Below are positions 51,785 to 61,916 of a stretch of 64,000 nt of DNA, in pieces. Source of the DNA: Serratia bockelmannii (lineage in GTDB: Bacteria > Pseudomonadota > Gammaproteobacteria > Enterobacterales > Enterobacteriaceae); assembly GCF_008011855.1 (NCBI RefSeq), contig NZ_VOUX01000008.1:62001-126000 (forward strand). Direction: 5' to 3'. Below the pieces are notes generated by a model, which was not told the DNA's origin, ran no database searches, and saw only the letters and a list, made by a program, of their open reading frames with translations. Position numbers and translations under genes: made by a program. Position 1 is the first letter of the stretch, and each line of letters opens with the position of its first letter.

Positions 51785-53287
51785 TTACTGCGCGCTGGCG
51801 TCCGTCGCCGGCGCTGCCACCGCGGCGTCGGCCGGCTTGGCTTCTTCCGTCACCACCGCCGGCGCCGGCATCATGATGCCGTCATAGGTTTCCTGCAGCT
51901 GCTTCATGCTCATTTCCGGCTCGCCCTTCGGCTGCATCAGCACTAGCGTCGCCTCCTGAGAAAGCTGCAGCTTCAGCGCCTGATTCAGCGTCTCCAGCGT
52001 CAGGCTGGACAGGAACTCCTGGCGCAGCTTCTGATACAGCTCCGGCGCGATATCCACCACCCCGCTCTGTTGCGAGCGCAGACGCTGGCTCATCAGCACA
52101 TCGGTGTCGGTACGGGCGTAGGTCGCGAACAGCTTGCTCAGCTGATCGTTTTTCTGCGCCAGCAGCGCATCGAATTCTTCTTTCGACAGGCCGTTGTCAC
52201 GCACGTTGGCCAGCTCGCGGGCAATAAAGCCCAGGCTGCCGTTCAGATTGTTGTTCGGCGTATCCAGATGAATGGCGCACTGCCCTCGTTGATACTGCAC
52301 GCGGCAGTCAAAGCCCAGATGCAGGCTCTTCTGTTCGCTTTTTTCCAGCGTCTGCTGGAGATGCCAGAACAGCGCCTCGCGGGCGAGATCGCCACGCCAG
52401 TAACGAAGCAGGCTCTGCGAATCGCGAATCGGGTGCCACGGCGAATCCCACATGATCGACAGCGTATCCTGTTTCACCTGCTCGCTGATCAGGCTCACCG
52501 GCTGCTGCGGCAGCGGTGTCAGCGTCGGCATCGGAGCCGGGGTTTCACGTTTGCCTTGCAGCGGCGAGAACGCCTTGTTGATCTGCTCGCCCAGGCTGCG
52601 GCTGTCAACCTTGCCGACCACGAACAGCGTCATGGCATCCGGGGTATACCACTGTTGGTAGAATTTCTTCAGCTGCTCGAGGTTGACCGGCCGTTTTGCC
52701 GGCTGCGCCGGATCGTGCGCCAGCAGCGTCGAGCCTTTCAGGCGGTAACGCCACCAGACGTCTTGGGTATTAGGCGGGAAAGTGCCGACCGGATTGATGC
52801 TGGAATTCATCACCGCATGCACCGTATGCTCGTCGATCGCCAATTTGCCGGTGGTATCCGCCAGCCAGGCCAGCGCTTCTTTCAGCAGGTCGGGCCGGTT
52901 GTTCGGCAGGCTGAGGTTATACATGGTGAAATCATACGAGATGATAGCCGGCGGCAGCGGCCGCTCGTTGTCCACGCTCTGCTGCCACAGGGCGCGCAGC
53001 TGCGGGGCCGTGAAGCTTTCGCTACGCGCCAACGCCAGCCGCGGCAGCAGATGAGCAAAGCCGGTCTGCTGCGAAGACTCCACCAAAGAGCCGGTATTGA
53101 CGATCAACCGCAGTTCAACGCGGTCACTCGGCCGCTGCGGCGTATCGAGAATCTGCCATGAAAACCCGTTGGCCAACGCCCCCTGCTGCCAGGCAGGGTC
53201 GGGTTGTAGTGCTTCAGCCTGCACGCTGCTACTGGCTGCAGCCAATAGCAACCCACCAACTATAAGATGAATTCTGGTGCCCTGCAT
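51785..53287 (-). CDS. yhjJ: M16-family pseudo-peptidase YhjJ
   Basis: The 500-residue precursor has a Sec signal peptide (about residues 1-24, ending SSVQA) and two M16-like domains. The zinc motif HxxEH of active M16 peptidases is missing: the equivalent place reads TGFAHLLPRL. It is thus probably non-catalytic, as described for E. coli YhjJ. The C terminus is Ala/Pro-rich. It is downstream of dctA with its own gap of 261 bp. Function is unknown; the location is periplasmic. Confidence 0.88.
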   Translation of the reverse strand: MQGTRIHLIVGGLLLAAASSSVQAEALQPDPAWQQGALANGFSWQILDTPQRPSDRVELRLIVNTGSLVESSQQTGFAHLLPRLALARSESFTAPQLRALWQQSVDNERPLPPAIISYDFTMYNLSLPNNRPDLLKEALAWLADTTGKLAIDEHTVHAVMNSSINPVGTFPPNTQDVWWRYRLKGSTLLAHDPAQPAKRPVNLEQLKKFYQQWYTPDAMTLFVVGKVDSRSLGEQINKAFSPLQGKRETPAPMPTLTPLPQQPVSLISEQVKQDTLSIMWDSPWHPIRDSQSLLRYWRGDLAREALFWHLQQTLEKSEQKSLHLGFDCRVQYQRGQCAIHLDTPNNNLNGSLGFIARELANVRDNGLSKEEFDALLAQKNDQLSKLFATYARTDTDVLMSQRLRSQQSGVVDIAPELYQKLRQEFLSSLTLETLNQALKLQLSQEATLVLMQPKGEPEMSMKQLQETYDGIMMPAPAVVTEEAKPADAAVAAPATDASAQ

Positions 53288-53510
53288 GTGAACCCCTACT
53301 TAATGACTATCCAATTTCTTATGCAAATGCGTGTATTCCATTCAATGGAATCATAAAAATACGCCCTGAGTTTCACGGTGGGGCGGAAAGCAGAAAGTGT
53401 ACCACCGTGTTAGACCGCGCGCCTTTGCGGATGTCACTCATTAGAGTGAAAAATAATGGATTGCGGGGTTTTTAATGCAAAAAATCGTTACGAGGCAGGG
53501 GGAAGAACCT

Positions 53511-53534
53511 CACCGGCCGCGGATGCGGCCGGTG
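53511..53534 (-). terminator. Hairpin after dctA
   Basis: CACCGGCCGC and GCGGCCGGTG form a perfect ten-pair stem around ATCC about 15 bp past the dctA stop codon. There is no proper U-run. Confidence 0.5.
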
Positions 53535-53548
53535 ATTTACCGCCGATA

Positions 53549-54835
53549 TCAGGCGGAAGGCAGCGTTTTGTCCGCGCCGGTGTTTTTGTTGTTCAGCGTG
53601 TCTTTCAGCTGTTTTTCATCCAGCTGGTTACACCATTTTGCCACCACCACGGTCGCCACGCCGTTGCCCACCAAGTTGGTCAACGCACGGGCTTCCGACA
53701 TGAAGCGGTCGATGCCGAGGATCAGCGCCAGGCCGGCCAGCGGCAGGTGGCCGACGGCGGAGATGGTGGCGGCCAACACGATAAAGCCGCTGCCGGTGAC
53801 ACCCGCCGCCCCTTTGGAGGAGAGCAGCAGCACCACCAGCAGGGTAATCTGATGCATGATGTCCATGTGGGTATTGGTCGCCTGCGCGATAAACACCGCG
53901 GCCATGGTCAGGTAGATAGAGGTGCCGTCCAGGTTGAAGGAGTACCCGGTCGGAATAACCAGACCCACCACTGATTTCTTGCAGCCCAGCTTCTCCATTT
54001 TATCCAGCATGCGCGGCAGCGCGGATTCGGACGACGAGGTCCCCAGCACGATCAGCAGCTCTTCTTTGATGTAGTTGACGAATTTGAAGATGCTGAAGCC
54101 GTTGGCGCGGGCGATGCTGCCCAACACCACCACCACGAACAGGATGCAGGTGATATAGAAGCACACGATCAGCTGGCCGAGTTGCACCAGGGTGCCGACA
54201 CCGTATTTACCGATGGTAAACGCCATAGCGCCGAAGGCCCCCAGCGGCGCCAGGCGCATGATCATGTTGATGATGCCGAAAATCACCCGCGAGAAGCTGT
54301 CGATCACGTTGTAGATCAGCTGCCCTTTGTCGCCCAGACGATGCAGGGCGAAGCCGAACAGTACCGCGAACAGCAGCACCTGAAGAATGTTGCCACTGGC
54401 GAACGCGCCGATCACGCTGCCGGGGATGATGTCCAGCAGGAACGGAATGATGCCCTGCTGCTGTGCCTGCTCGGCGTAGACCGCCACCGCCTTGGCGTCC
54501 AGCGTGCCGGGATCGACGTTCATGCCGGCGCCCGGTTGCACCAGGTTGACGATCACCAGACCGATAATCAGCGCGATGGTGCTGACGATTTCAAAATACA
54601 GCAGCGCGATGGCGCCGGTGCGCCCCACCGCCTTCATGCTTTCCATGCCGGCGATGCCGGTCACCACGGTGCAGAAGATCACCGGTGCGATGATCATCTT
54701 GATCAGTTTGACGAAGCCATCGCCCAGAGGTTTCATCTCGGCGCCGAGGTCAGGGTAGAAATGGCCAAGCAGGATACCCAGCGTGATCGCCGTCAGTACC
54801 TGAAAATAGAGGCTCTTAAAGATCGTTGTTTTCAT
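53549..54835 (-). CDS. dctA: C4-dicarboxylate:H+ symporter DctA
   Basis: The 428-residue DAACS family transporter has eight membrane segments, two re-entrant loops and the hairpin-1 serine-rich motif [12 protein letters not shown]. It imports succinate, fumarate, malate and aspartate in aerobic growth. Length is the same as E. coli DctA. It lies between pdeK and yhjJ, as in E. coli. A possible CRP half-site (TGATGTGAATTTAAGAGC, near 54966-54983) lies upstream but is weak. Confidence 0.98.
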   Translation of the reverse strand: MKTTIFKSLYFQVLTAITLGILLGHFYPDLGAEMKPLGDGFVKLIKMIIAPVIFCTVVTGIAGMESMKAVGRTGAIALLYFEIVSTIALIIGLVIVNLVQPGAGMNVDPGTLDAKAVAVYAEQAQQQGIIPFLLDIIPGSVIGAFASGNILQVLLFAVLFGFALHRLGDKGQLIYNVIDSFSRVIFGIINMIMRLAPLGAFGAMAFTIGKYGVGTLVQLGQLIVCFYITCILFVVVVLGSIARANGFSIFKFVNYIKEELLIVLGTSSSESALPRMLDKMEKLGCKKSVVGLVIPTGYSFNLDGTSIYLTMAAVFIAQATNTHMDIMHQITLLVVLLLSSKGAAGVTGSGFIVLAATISAVGHLPLAGLALILGIDRFMSEARALTNLVGNGVATVVVAKWCNQLDEKQLKDTLNNKNTGADKTLPSA

Positions 54836-55108
54836 ATGAACATCCTATGGGGGGAAGACACGCACCAGGCAGCAGTCTAAAAATCCAGCCTGTTCATTGC
54901 TTGCGCGGAAAATAACACCCACTTAACAACATGGAAATAATTTGTTGCACCCGCCCCTGCGGGTTGATGTGAATTTAAGAGCTGAAACGCGTCAGTCGAG
55001 GTGCAAAGCTGAAAATTGCGTAAGCCTTTGTTTGCACTAACGCAAAAGAGGTAGATGAAGAATGGCGATTTTCGGACGGGGAAAAGTACCTGAAAGGTCA
55101 CGCGGCGC
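54836..55108. promoter_or_regulatory. dctA promoter region
   Basis: A 273-bp AT-rich gap between pdeK and dctA, both on the minus strand. A CGCGGCGC/GCGCCGCG hairpin (55100-55120) overlaps the pdeK stop codon. The remainder probably holds the dctA promoter. The reading frame across it has no family similarity. Confidence 0.4.
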
Positions 55109-57115
55109 TCACGGCGCCGCGCGGCAAAACTCGGCTTCGAACGCTTCGCGCGGCAGCGGCCGGGCGAACAGGAATCCTTGCCCGCTGCGAATGCCGTGCT
55201 GCAGCAGCCAGTCGCGCTGCCCGGCGTTTTCCACGCCTTCGGCCATCACCGGTAACGCCAGCACTTCGGAGATCGAACTGACGATACGCGCCATCGCATC
55301 GTCGGCCGGCAGCCCCTGAATGAAGCTGCGGTCGATTTTGATCAAATCTATCGGCAGGGATTTCAACCGGTTCAGGTACTCCAGGCTGGAGTAGCCCATG
55401 CCGAAGTCATCTAGCGCGATAGACAATCCCAGATCGTGCAGCTCACGCAGCAGCGCCAGCGCGTGGTCGAGATCGTCGATGCGTACCGTCTCGGTGATCT
55501 CCAGCAGCAGCTTGCGCGGATCGATCCGATACTGCGCCAGCAGGTTTTTCAGATGCGGAACAAACGCCTCATGTTGCATCTGAATCCCGGAAACGTTGAC
55601 CGCCAGCGGCAGCGCAATGCCGCGTTGCTGCCAGTCTGCCAGGATGCGGCAGGACTCTTCCAACACCCAGTTGCCGAGAGGCACGATCACACCCAGCTCT
55701 TCCGCCAGCGGGATAACGTCGGCCGGCAGGGTATAGCTGCCGTCATACTGCTGCCAACGCAGCAGCGCTTCGGCGCCGATCACCTCGTTGGACTGCATGT
55801 CGATCTGCGGCTGCAGGAACAGCGTGAAATGCCGCTGCTCGATGCCGTGCAAGATCTCGCTCTCCTGGGTCAACCGCTTCTGCGTGCGTTCCGTCAGGCT
55901 GGGCTCGAAGAACAGGATCTGATTTTTTCCTTCGCGGTGCGCGGACATCATCGCCGAGGTGGCGCTGCGCAGCAGCTGTTCCGCACTCTCCCCCTGATTG
56001 AGGTAGTGCGCGATGCCGATACTGGCGTTGGGCCGCAGCGCCAAACCTTCCAGCGTCAACGGCGCGTTGATCTCCGCCATGATACGCCGCGCCAGCTGCA
56101 TGGCGTGGAACGGCCGCTCGATGCCCTTGGCCAGAATGGCGAATTCGGTATTGCTCAGCTGTGCCAGCACGCCGTTTTCGTCGATGCAGCCGCGCAGCTT
56201 CTTCGCCAACGCCAGCAGCAACGCTTCACGCATCGCCGGGCTCATCACGCCAGACGCTTCATGCAGCGTCTCGATGCCGATCACCAACAGGTTAAAACGC
56301 TCGGGGCGCAGGCTGGAGGCGATATGCTGTTCCAGCAACGCGTTCAGCAACGCCGGATTTGGCAATTCGGTCACCGGGTGGCGGGTGCTCAGGCGGCTCA
56401 TGTCGGCATGCGCCTTGGCCAACGTCTGTTGATTGCGGTTGTAGTTGCGCACCAGCAGGCCGAGCTCGTCGTCCTGGTGCAGCGCCGGCAGCATCAGTTG
56501 GTGATAGGGCGCTTCGTCCTGCGAGATGTTCTCCAGCTCTTTGGCCATCGCGCGCAGCGGGTGCACCATCAACCGGTTCATGCACCAGGTGATGGCCACC
56601 GACAGGATCAGCGCCAGCAGCAGGTAGGTCGACAGCATGGTCGACAAAATGCTGAGGATAAACTGGTACATGCGGAACGAATCGGCCTGCAGCACCAGAT
56701 AGGCCAGCGGCTGCTGGTTGGCCGGCACCCGTTCCAGCGAATAGAGCGGCACGGAAATTTGGATAGGCAGTTCAAACAGCCGGGCGATCAGCGTCGGCAC
56801 CGGCCGCTCCGGCGGGAAATTGGCGTGCAGCGCCTGAAACTCGTTCGGCAAGACGATATCCGCCCGGCTGAGAATGCCGACCGGCAACAGGGTGTTCAGC
56901 ACCCTTTTGGCTTCCGGCACGTCCATCCGCAGCACCGCTTCCGCCAGCGGCTGGCGCACGGAGTGAGCGATATTCTCCAGTTGCTGGGCGTAGTCATCCC
57001 TGCGCTGCTGCACAAAGTGGAATAACTGGATCACGATAAAGATGCAGATCGTGACCAGCGCCACGCCGGACACTGTCGCCATCTGCTTAATCGTTAACGA
57101 ACGCCTGACCCGCAA
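55109..57115 (-). CDS. pdeK: Cyclic-di-GMP phosphodiesterase with degenerate GGDEF (PdeK/HmsP type)
   Basis: The 668-residue inner-membrane protein has two membrane segments (about residues 12-32 and 155-177) around a periplasmic sensor, then a HAMP-like linker. Its GGDEF domain has lost the catalytic site (LSNTEF replaces GGDEF). The C-terminal EAL domain keeps EALLRW, the DDFGMGYSS loop and the QGFLFARPL motif, so phosphodiesterase activity is likely. Location next to bcs suggests local control of cellulose. The start is TTG with GGAGAG five bases upstream; ATG 57082 is an alternative. Confidence 0.9.
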   Translation of the reverse strand: MRVRRSLTIKQMATVSGVALVTICIFIVIQLFHFVQQRRDDYAQQLENIAHSVRQPLAEAVLRMDVPEAKRVLNTLLPVGILSRADIVLPNEFQALHANFPPERPVPTLIARLFELPIQISVPLYSLERVPANQQPLAYLVLQADSFRMYQFILSILSTMLSTYLLLALILSVAITWCMNRLMVHPLRAMAKELENISQDEAPYHQLMLPALHQDDELGLLVRNYNRNQQTLAKAHADMSRLSTRHPVTELPNPALLNALLEQHIASSLRPERFNLLVIGIETLHEASGVMSPAMREALLLALAKKLRGCIDENGVLAQLSNTEFAILAKGIERPFHAMQLARRIMAEINAPLTLEGLALRPNASIGIAHYLNQGESAEQLLRSATSAMMSAHREGKNQILFFEPSLTERTQKRLTQESEILHGIEQRHFTLFLQPQIDMQSNEVIGAEALLRWQQYDGSYTLPADVIPLAEELGVIVPLGNWVLEESCRILADWQQRGIALPLAVNVSGIQMQHEAFVPHLKNLLAQYRIDPRKLLLEITETVRIDDLDHALALLRELHDLGLSIALDDFGMGYSSLEYLNRLKSLPIDLIKIDRSFIQGLPADDAMARIVSSISEVLALPVMAEGVENAGQRDWLLQHGIRSGQGFLFARPLPREAFEAEFCRAAP

Positions 57116-57144
57116 ACCTGCTCTCCGTGAAATCGGGCTAAAAC

Positions 57145-57173
57145 AAAAAGGGGGCTGACTCTCACCCGCCCCC
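57145..57173 (-). terminator. Hairpin with U-run between bcsC and pdeK
   Basis: On the minus strand GGGGGC and GCCCCC pair around a GGTGAGAGTCA loop and are followed by TTTTTG, only 30 bp upstream of the pdeK start. It should end bcs transcripts, and would lie in the leader of any pdeK transcript starting upstream. Confidence 0.75.
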
Positions 57174-57186
57174 TCGAACCGGGCTG

Positions 57187-57192
57187 AGTATA
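57187..57192 (-). promoter_or_regulatory. Possible -10 box for pdeK
   Basis: TATACT (minus strand) fits the sigma-70 -10 consensus in five of six positions. The -35 at 17-bp spacing (GATAAA) is poor. A transcript from here would begin just before the hairpin at 57145-57173. Confidence 0.35.
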
Positions 57193-57343
57193 CTCGATCA
57201 TCGGCTGTTTTTATCTGGCTATGCCGCAGGCAAAACCAAGAAAATCGCGGGTTTCAGTCTTTTCCTAAAGCGAACAAACACGACCCGGACACAGGGTAAC
57301 AAAACTCCCCGGCGTCCGACACTCCGAATCTTTCCTCTTCCGA

Positions 57344-60300
57344 CTACTTAAAGTCGGCGTAAGGCGTCAGCGGCTGCGGCGGCAAATCGAGATCCCCCTG
57401 CCAGCCGGCCAGGGAATAGCGCAGATAAATCAACGCGTGGCTCGGCGTATAGTCCTTCGCCTGTTGAATGTCGATGCCGGCGCCGAGCGTCCAGTGCGAA
57501 CTGAGACGGCGTTCGACGATTGCCCGCAGGGTATAACCGACGCCGCTTGAGGAGCTGCCGTCCTCGATGGCGAACTTATCGGGCAACGAATCCGGGATCA
57601 GCCCCTGCAGTGGATAACGGCGCTGGCTGTCGGTTTTGGAATGGGACAGCGAAACCGAACCGCCCAGCTCCCACGACCAGTTCTCGGTGCGCTGACGGTA
57701 GTTGACCGGCAGCGACAGAGACAGATATTGCTGCGGGCTGTAATAGCCGCCCTGCCCCAGCGAATAACCACTCAAATCCTTCTGGTAATGCCACAGCATG
57801 GTATTGAGCCCGACGCTCAGGCGGCGATTGTCTTCGTTGATCAGCTTGTAGTAGTAACCGGCCATCAACCGCTGCCGCTGGTTGTCCGCCACATTCTTGC
57901 CGGTAATCTGGTGCGCGCTGAGATCTGCCCACACGCCGTTCGCCTCGCCGCGATCGTAGCTGGCGCTCAGGCTGACGCCGGTGGCGCGCACGCCGCCCCA
58001 GGTGGTACCGGTGTTCGGATCTTTGGCACCGCCGAACGCCAGCAGCGAGCTGGAGATCGGCCGCCGCGAGGCCGCCAGCGTCCAACCGATGTGGTTCCAG
58101 TCGCCGCTGTAGGCCAGGCCGCCGGTCCAGTCGACCACCTCAAAGCCCATCGGCGTCGTGCCGATATCGGCGGCCCAGCGATCGTTTTTCCAGCCGGCCG
58201 CCACGCTGGTGCCGGTGGTTTTCTGGTGTTCATCGCCGCGGCACCCTTGCGTGTTGCAGGTGCCGAAGGTTTCGTAGTATTTGCCGCTGCCGTCGGTCGA
58301 GAAGCGGCCGGCATCCAGCTGCACGGTGTCAGTGCGCAAGAAGGCGCGCCCGTCATACAGCGGCATGTCCACCTGCAGCATGGTGTCGTGCGCGTTGAAA
58401 TCGGAAATGCCGCCGGTGCCGCTCGAGCGCCAGTAATCGTGATCGAGCGTGACGTTCACGTCTTGCTGTCGATACAGATCCGCGGCGTCGGAGCGGATGC
58501 CGCGTTTCAGCCAGTCGTCGCCCGCGTTATTGCGCGTCAAATAAGTGTAGCTGTCATTATCCTGCGGCAGCGTCGGCGTGATGCCGCCGGCCACCATCGC
58601 CTGCCGGAAATCCTGCTGCGCCCGCTCAGGCTGTTGCTGAGCCCGCTCCAGACGGGCGGCGTCACGGTAGATCAGCGCCTTGGTCTGCCCGACGGGTTCT
58701 GAAGCCGCCGCCGTTTTCAGCCGGCCGAAGAGCGCGTCGGCCTGCTGCGCATCGCCGACCGCACTCCAGGCGTTGGCAACCCGCCGTTGGCTGTTGAGCG
58801 AAGCGTCTTGCGGCTGCGGTTCGGTTTTCAGCCGCTGGCGCGCCGCGTCAAGATCTCCCTGCGCCACATAGGCTTCGATCTCGCCCAGCTGCGCATCCGG
58901 ATTGTTCGGTTCACGGCGTTTCACCCGCTGATAGTCGTCCAGCGCCGCCGCATACTCCCCGCGCGCCAGCGCCCAGTCGGCGAGCAGCAAATCGATGCGG
59001 GTGTCCGCCGGCTGCCGGCGCAGATAGGCTTCCGCCGCCGGTTCGTCACCGGCCGCCCGCAGCCGTTCGGCCTGTTCGATTATCGCCTGCATTTTCAGCC
59101 GCTGCGCCAGTTCGCGCATATCGTCGTTCCACTGCGCCGCCGGCAGCGTATTGAGCTGCGCCAGCGCCTGCCTGTCGCGATCGCTGCCGGAAAGATAGAG
59201 CGCATAGGCGTAGGTCAGCTGCGGATTGGCGTGCTGGCGCTGCGCCAGCTGCCGGAACAGAGCGTCCGCCTGCTGCGGCTGCCCAGCCTGACGCAGCGCC
59301 TGCGCGTAGCGATAGGTCAGCCAGACATCGTCGGGATCCATCGCCTGGGCGCGGCGATAAATTTCCACCGCCTGTTGCCACTGTTGCTGCTGCGCCAGCG
59401 TCTCCGCCTGCTGTTTCAACATGTCGAGCCGCAGCCCGTCGAAGGTGCTGCGCAGCTTGGCCTGTTGGCTGCGCGGCAGGCCGCTGAGGTAGGCCAGCGC
59501 GTTTTCCGGCGACTGCCGTTGATAGATATTCACCAGGCCGCGCAGCGCGCTGCCGTTGCCGGGATCGCGTCGCAGCGCCTGCTGATAAAACCCTTCCGCC
59601 GCGGCGTCATCCTTGCTCGCCACCGCCACATCGCCCAGGCCGATAAACGCATCGCCGTCGCTGTCGTCGAGCTGGCGCGCCTGCTGATATTTCTGCCGGG
59701 CCAGCGCGAGATTGCCTGCCTTGAGCGCTTTGTCGCCCTCGTCGATCGCCAGCCAGTAGCCGGTGCTCTTGATCAGGCTTTGCCATTTGCCGCTGCCGTA
59801 GCCATTCTTGTCGGCGGCCAGCGCCTGGCGAAACAGCTTCAGCGCCTGCGGGCGGTTACCGGCGCGCGAATAGGCCTGGCCGAGCGCGCCCAGCACCTCG
59901 GCGTCGTTCGGCGCTGCCGTCAGCGCCTTTTGCAACGCCGGAATGGCCGCCCGGCTGCCACCTTTATCCACCTGCGCCAGGCCGCGCACCCGCGCCTGAT
60001 AAGCCGGATCGGCCAACAGTTTCTGTTGTCTGGCCAGCTCTTCACGGGCGCTGGTCGCCTGATCGCCGGTATCGAACACGCCGAGGAAGCGGTTGAGCGC
60101 CGCCACGCTTTGCGCGTTGACCGGCATCGCTTTGACCTTGTCCAGCCACAGATCGGCGGCATCGCCGCGCCCGGCCGGATCGGCGGCGATCTTCTGCAGC
60201 AGTTCATAGGCCTGCGCGTCCTGATTCTGACTGAACAGCATGCGCGCCAGCGACATGCGCAGCGCCACGTTGCCGGAATATTGCTGGTCCAGCGCCTGCA

Positions 60301-60817
60301 ACTGCTTTAACGCCTTCGCCTCCTGCCCCGGCAAACGCGCCACCAGCCGCCAATACTCCACCGCCAGATCGAGCGTCGGCGGCTCGCCGTGGAACAGCGC
60401 ATCGTACTGCGCCTTGGCCTCCGGCAGCCGGCCGGCGGTCGCCATCAGGCGGGCCTGCTGCAGCTTTTGCCGGGTTTCCGGCTGGGTCAGCAGCATGTTC
60501 ATTTGCGCCTGGCGATAGGCGCTGGACTGCGGCGCGAGAGTTTTCAGCTTGTCCAACTGCCGTTGCGCCAGCGCCATGTTGCCCTGCCGCAGCGCCAAAC
60601 GCATACGCGCGGCGATCACGTCCGGGTTATTCGGATCCATCAGCTCGAGCCGGTACAGCGACTGGCGCACCAGATCGTCCTTGTTGCCGGCCTCGCCAAT
60701 GCGCACCTGCTCCAGCAGCCACTGCTCCGGGGCCACGGCCTCCGCGGCGCGCGCCTGCGGCAGCATCGCCAGGCTCAGCGGAATCAAATTCAGCCAGTTT
60801 ATTTTGAAGTTGTGCAT
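57344..60817 (-). CDS. bcsC: Cellulose synthase operon outer membrane protein BcsC
   Basis: The 1157-residue protein has a Sec signal peptide (to about residue 24, ARA-A), about nineteen TPR repeats up to about residue 800 and a C-terminal beta-barrel (BCSC_C, about 830-1157). It forms the periplasmic scaffold and outer membrane channel for cellulose export. I choose the ATG at 60817 ([10 protein letters not shown]), with GGGA about six bases upstream; a GTG four codons earlier is in frame. It overlaps bcsZ by 19 bp. Confidence 0.96.
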   Translation of the reverse strand: MHNFKINWLNLIPLSLAMLPQARAAEAVAPEQWLLEQVRIGEAGNKDDLVRQSLYRLELMDPNNPDVIAARMRLALRQGNMALAQRQLDKLKTLAPQSSAYRQAQMNMLLTQPETRQKLQQARLMATAGRLPEAKAQYDALFHGEPPTLDLAVEYWRLVARLPGQEAKALKQLQALDQQYSGNVALRMSLARMLFSQNQDAQAYELLQKIAADPAGRGDAADLWLDKVKAMPVNAQSVAALNRFLGVFDTGDQATSAREELARQQKLLADPAYQARVRGLAQVDKGGSRAAIPALQKALTAAPNDAEVLGALGQAYSRAGNRPQALKLFRQALAADKNGYGSGKWQSLIKSTGYWLAIDEGDKALKAGNLALARQKYQQARQLDDSDGDAFIGLGDVAVASKDDAAAEGFYQQALRRDPGNGSALRGLVNIYQRQSPENALAYLSGLPRSQQAKLRSTFDGLRLDMLKQQAETLAQQQQWQQAVEIYRRAQAMDPDDVWLTYRYAQALRQAGQPQQADALFRQLAQRQHANPQLTYAYALYLSGSDRDRQALAQLNTLPAAQWNDDMRELAQRLKMQAIIEQAERLRAAGDEPAAEAYLRRQPADTRIDLLLADWALARGEYAAALDDYQRVKRREPNNPDAQLGEIEAYVAQGDLDAARQRLKTEPQPQDASLNSQRRVANAWSAVGDAQQADALFGRLKTAAASEPVGQTKALIYRDAARLERAQQQPERAQQDFRQAMVAGGITPTLPQDNDSYTYLTRNNAGDDWLKRGIRSDAADLYRQQDVNVTLDHDYWRSSGTGGISDFNAHDTMLQVDMPLYDGRAFLRTDTVQLDAGRFSTDGSGKYYETFGTCNTQGCRGDEHQKTTGTSVAAGWKNDRWAADIGTTPMGFEVVDWTGGLAYSGDWNHIGWTLAASRRPISSSLLAFGGAKDPNTGTTWGGVRATGVSLSASYDRGEANGVWADLSAHQITGKNVADNQRQRLMAGYYYKLINEDNRRLSVGLNTMLWHYQKDLSGYSLGQGGYYSPQQYLSLSLPVNYRQRTENWSWELGGSVSLSHSKTDSQRRYPLQGLIPDSLPDKFAIEDGSSSSGVGYTLRAIVERRLSSHWTLGAGIDIQQAKDYTPSHALIYLRYSLAGWQGDLDLPPQPLTPYADFK

Positions 60818-61902
60818 TGGCCGTCCCACGAGGGTTGCAATTCACCCTGACGATTAAAGCGATAACGTTGTTGATCCCACCCCTGACCGAACAGCGTCAG
60901 CGAGGCGCTGAAATAAGCGTCGTCACCCGGCGGATGTTCGCTGATGCGTTGCCGCTGTGTCGCCAGCGCCTCGGCCTGCGTCGCCAACATCGGCAGCATT
61001 GAGGCGGAAAAGCCGACCGGGCCGTCACCGGTGGTTTTGCCGCTGGCGGTATCGGTTTTCTCCGGCGGCACACCCTGTTTGGCGGTGAGCTGCGCCATCG
61101 GCTGGAAGCGTGCGAGCAGCGCCGCCTTATGCTCATCGTCGTCCGCCAGCATGCCGGCCCACAGATAGACCCGAATCGCGTCGTAGCTGCCGACGTTCGG
61201 CTTGACGGTATCCGGCTGCCAGCCGGTGCCGACTCGCCACACCACCCAGTCCGGTGAGAAGCCGTGCGGCGCGGTGTCCAGCCACAGCCGCTGATTGACC
61301 TGGCGCATCGCGCGCCACGGGCCGTTCAGCGCCGCAAAACGCGCCAGCAGCTGCGGCGGCAGGTAGCTGGGGTTCAGCCGCCAGCGATCTTCCGCCACAA
61401 ACCCGACTTTGCCCGGCAGCAACATCAGGCCCAGGCCGGGGATGTCGGCCACTTCCTCGCGGCCGATGCGTTGCAGCAGCAGCGTTCCCAGGGTTTGATA
61501 ACGCCGGCTTTTCCACAGGCGGCCGGCTTCGAGCAGGTTATAAGCGATCCACAGATCGGCATCTGACGCCGAGTTGGCGTCCAGCACCTTCCACTGCTTG
61601 TCGTCGCTCTCGCCCCACAGCCAGGCGGGCAAACGGGCGCTGAGATCGCCCGCCGCCAGGTTGTTCTCCGTCCAGGCCAACAGCCGATCGAAGGTCGGCC
61701 GGTCGTTGGCCACTAGAGCGAAGAACAGGCCGTAACTCTGTCCCTCGGAGGTGGTGATCTTGTTCGGACTGCTCGGATCGATCACCCGCCCCTGCGGGCT
61801 GATGTAGAACTGCTTGTACTGTTGCCAGCCCGGCCACTCGCAGGCCGCCGCCGCGCTGAACGCGCACAGCAGCAGCATGCCGAGCGACAGGCGTTGCAGC
61901 AT
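60799..61902 (-). CDS. bcsZ: Periplasmic endo-1,4-beta-glucanase BcsZ (GH8)
   Basis: The 367-residue GH8 cellulase has a signal peptide ending AAA before CEWPGW. The catalytic Glu lies in [10 protein letters not shown] and the Asp in [10 protein letters not shown]. BcsZ cleaves cellulose in the periplasm and tunes export. Starts in frame are ATG 61902 (used, E. coli-like length), GTG 61911 and a TTG at 61920 overlapping the bcsB stop. The gene lies between bcsB and bcsC as in E. coli. Confidence 0.95.
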   Translation of the reverse strand: MLQRLSLGMLLLCAFSAAAACEWPGWQQYKQFYISPQGRVIDPSSPNKITTSEGQSYGLFFALVANDRPTFDRLLAWTENNLAAGDLSARLPAWLWGESDDKQWKVLDANSASDADLWIAYNLLEAGRLWKSRRYQTLGTLLLQRIGREEVADIPGLGLMLLPGKVGFVAEDRWRLNPSYLPPQLLARFAALNGPWRAMRQVNQRLWLDTAPHGFSPDWVVWRVGTGWQPDTVKPNVGSYDAIRVYLWAGMLADDDEHKAALLARFQPMAQLTAKQGVPPEKTDTASGKTTGDGPVGFSASMLPMLATQAEALATQRQRISEHPPGDDAYFSASLTLFGQGWDQQRYRFNRQGELQPSWDGQCTTSK

Positions 61903-61916
61903 CGCGCTCACCGCCG

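Noticed and set aside
55100-55120. pdeK terminator
   Set aside because: The GC-rich hairpin overlaps the stop codon and has no U-run. It is noted in the dctA gap but not called a terminator.
55436-57025. 529-codon open frame on the plus strand, antisense to pdeK
   Set aside because: Arg/Gln/His-rich shadow of the EAL gene with no family similarity.
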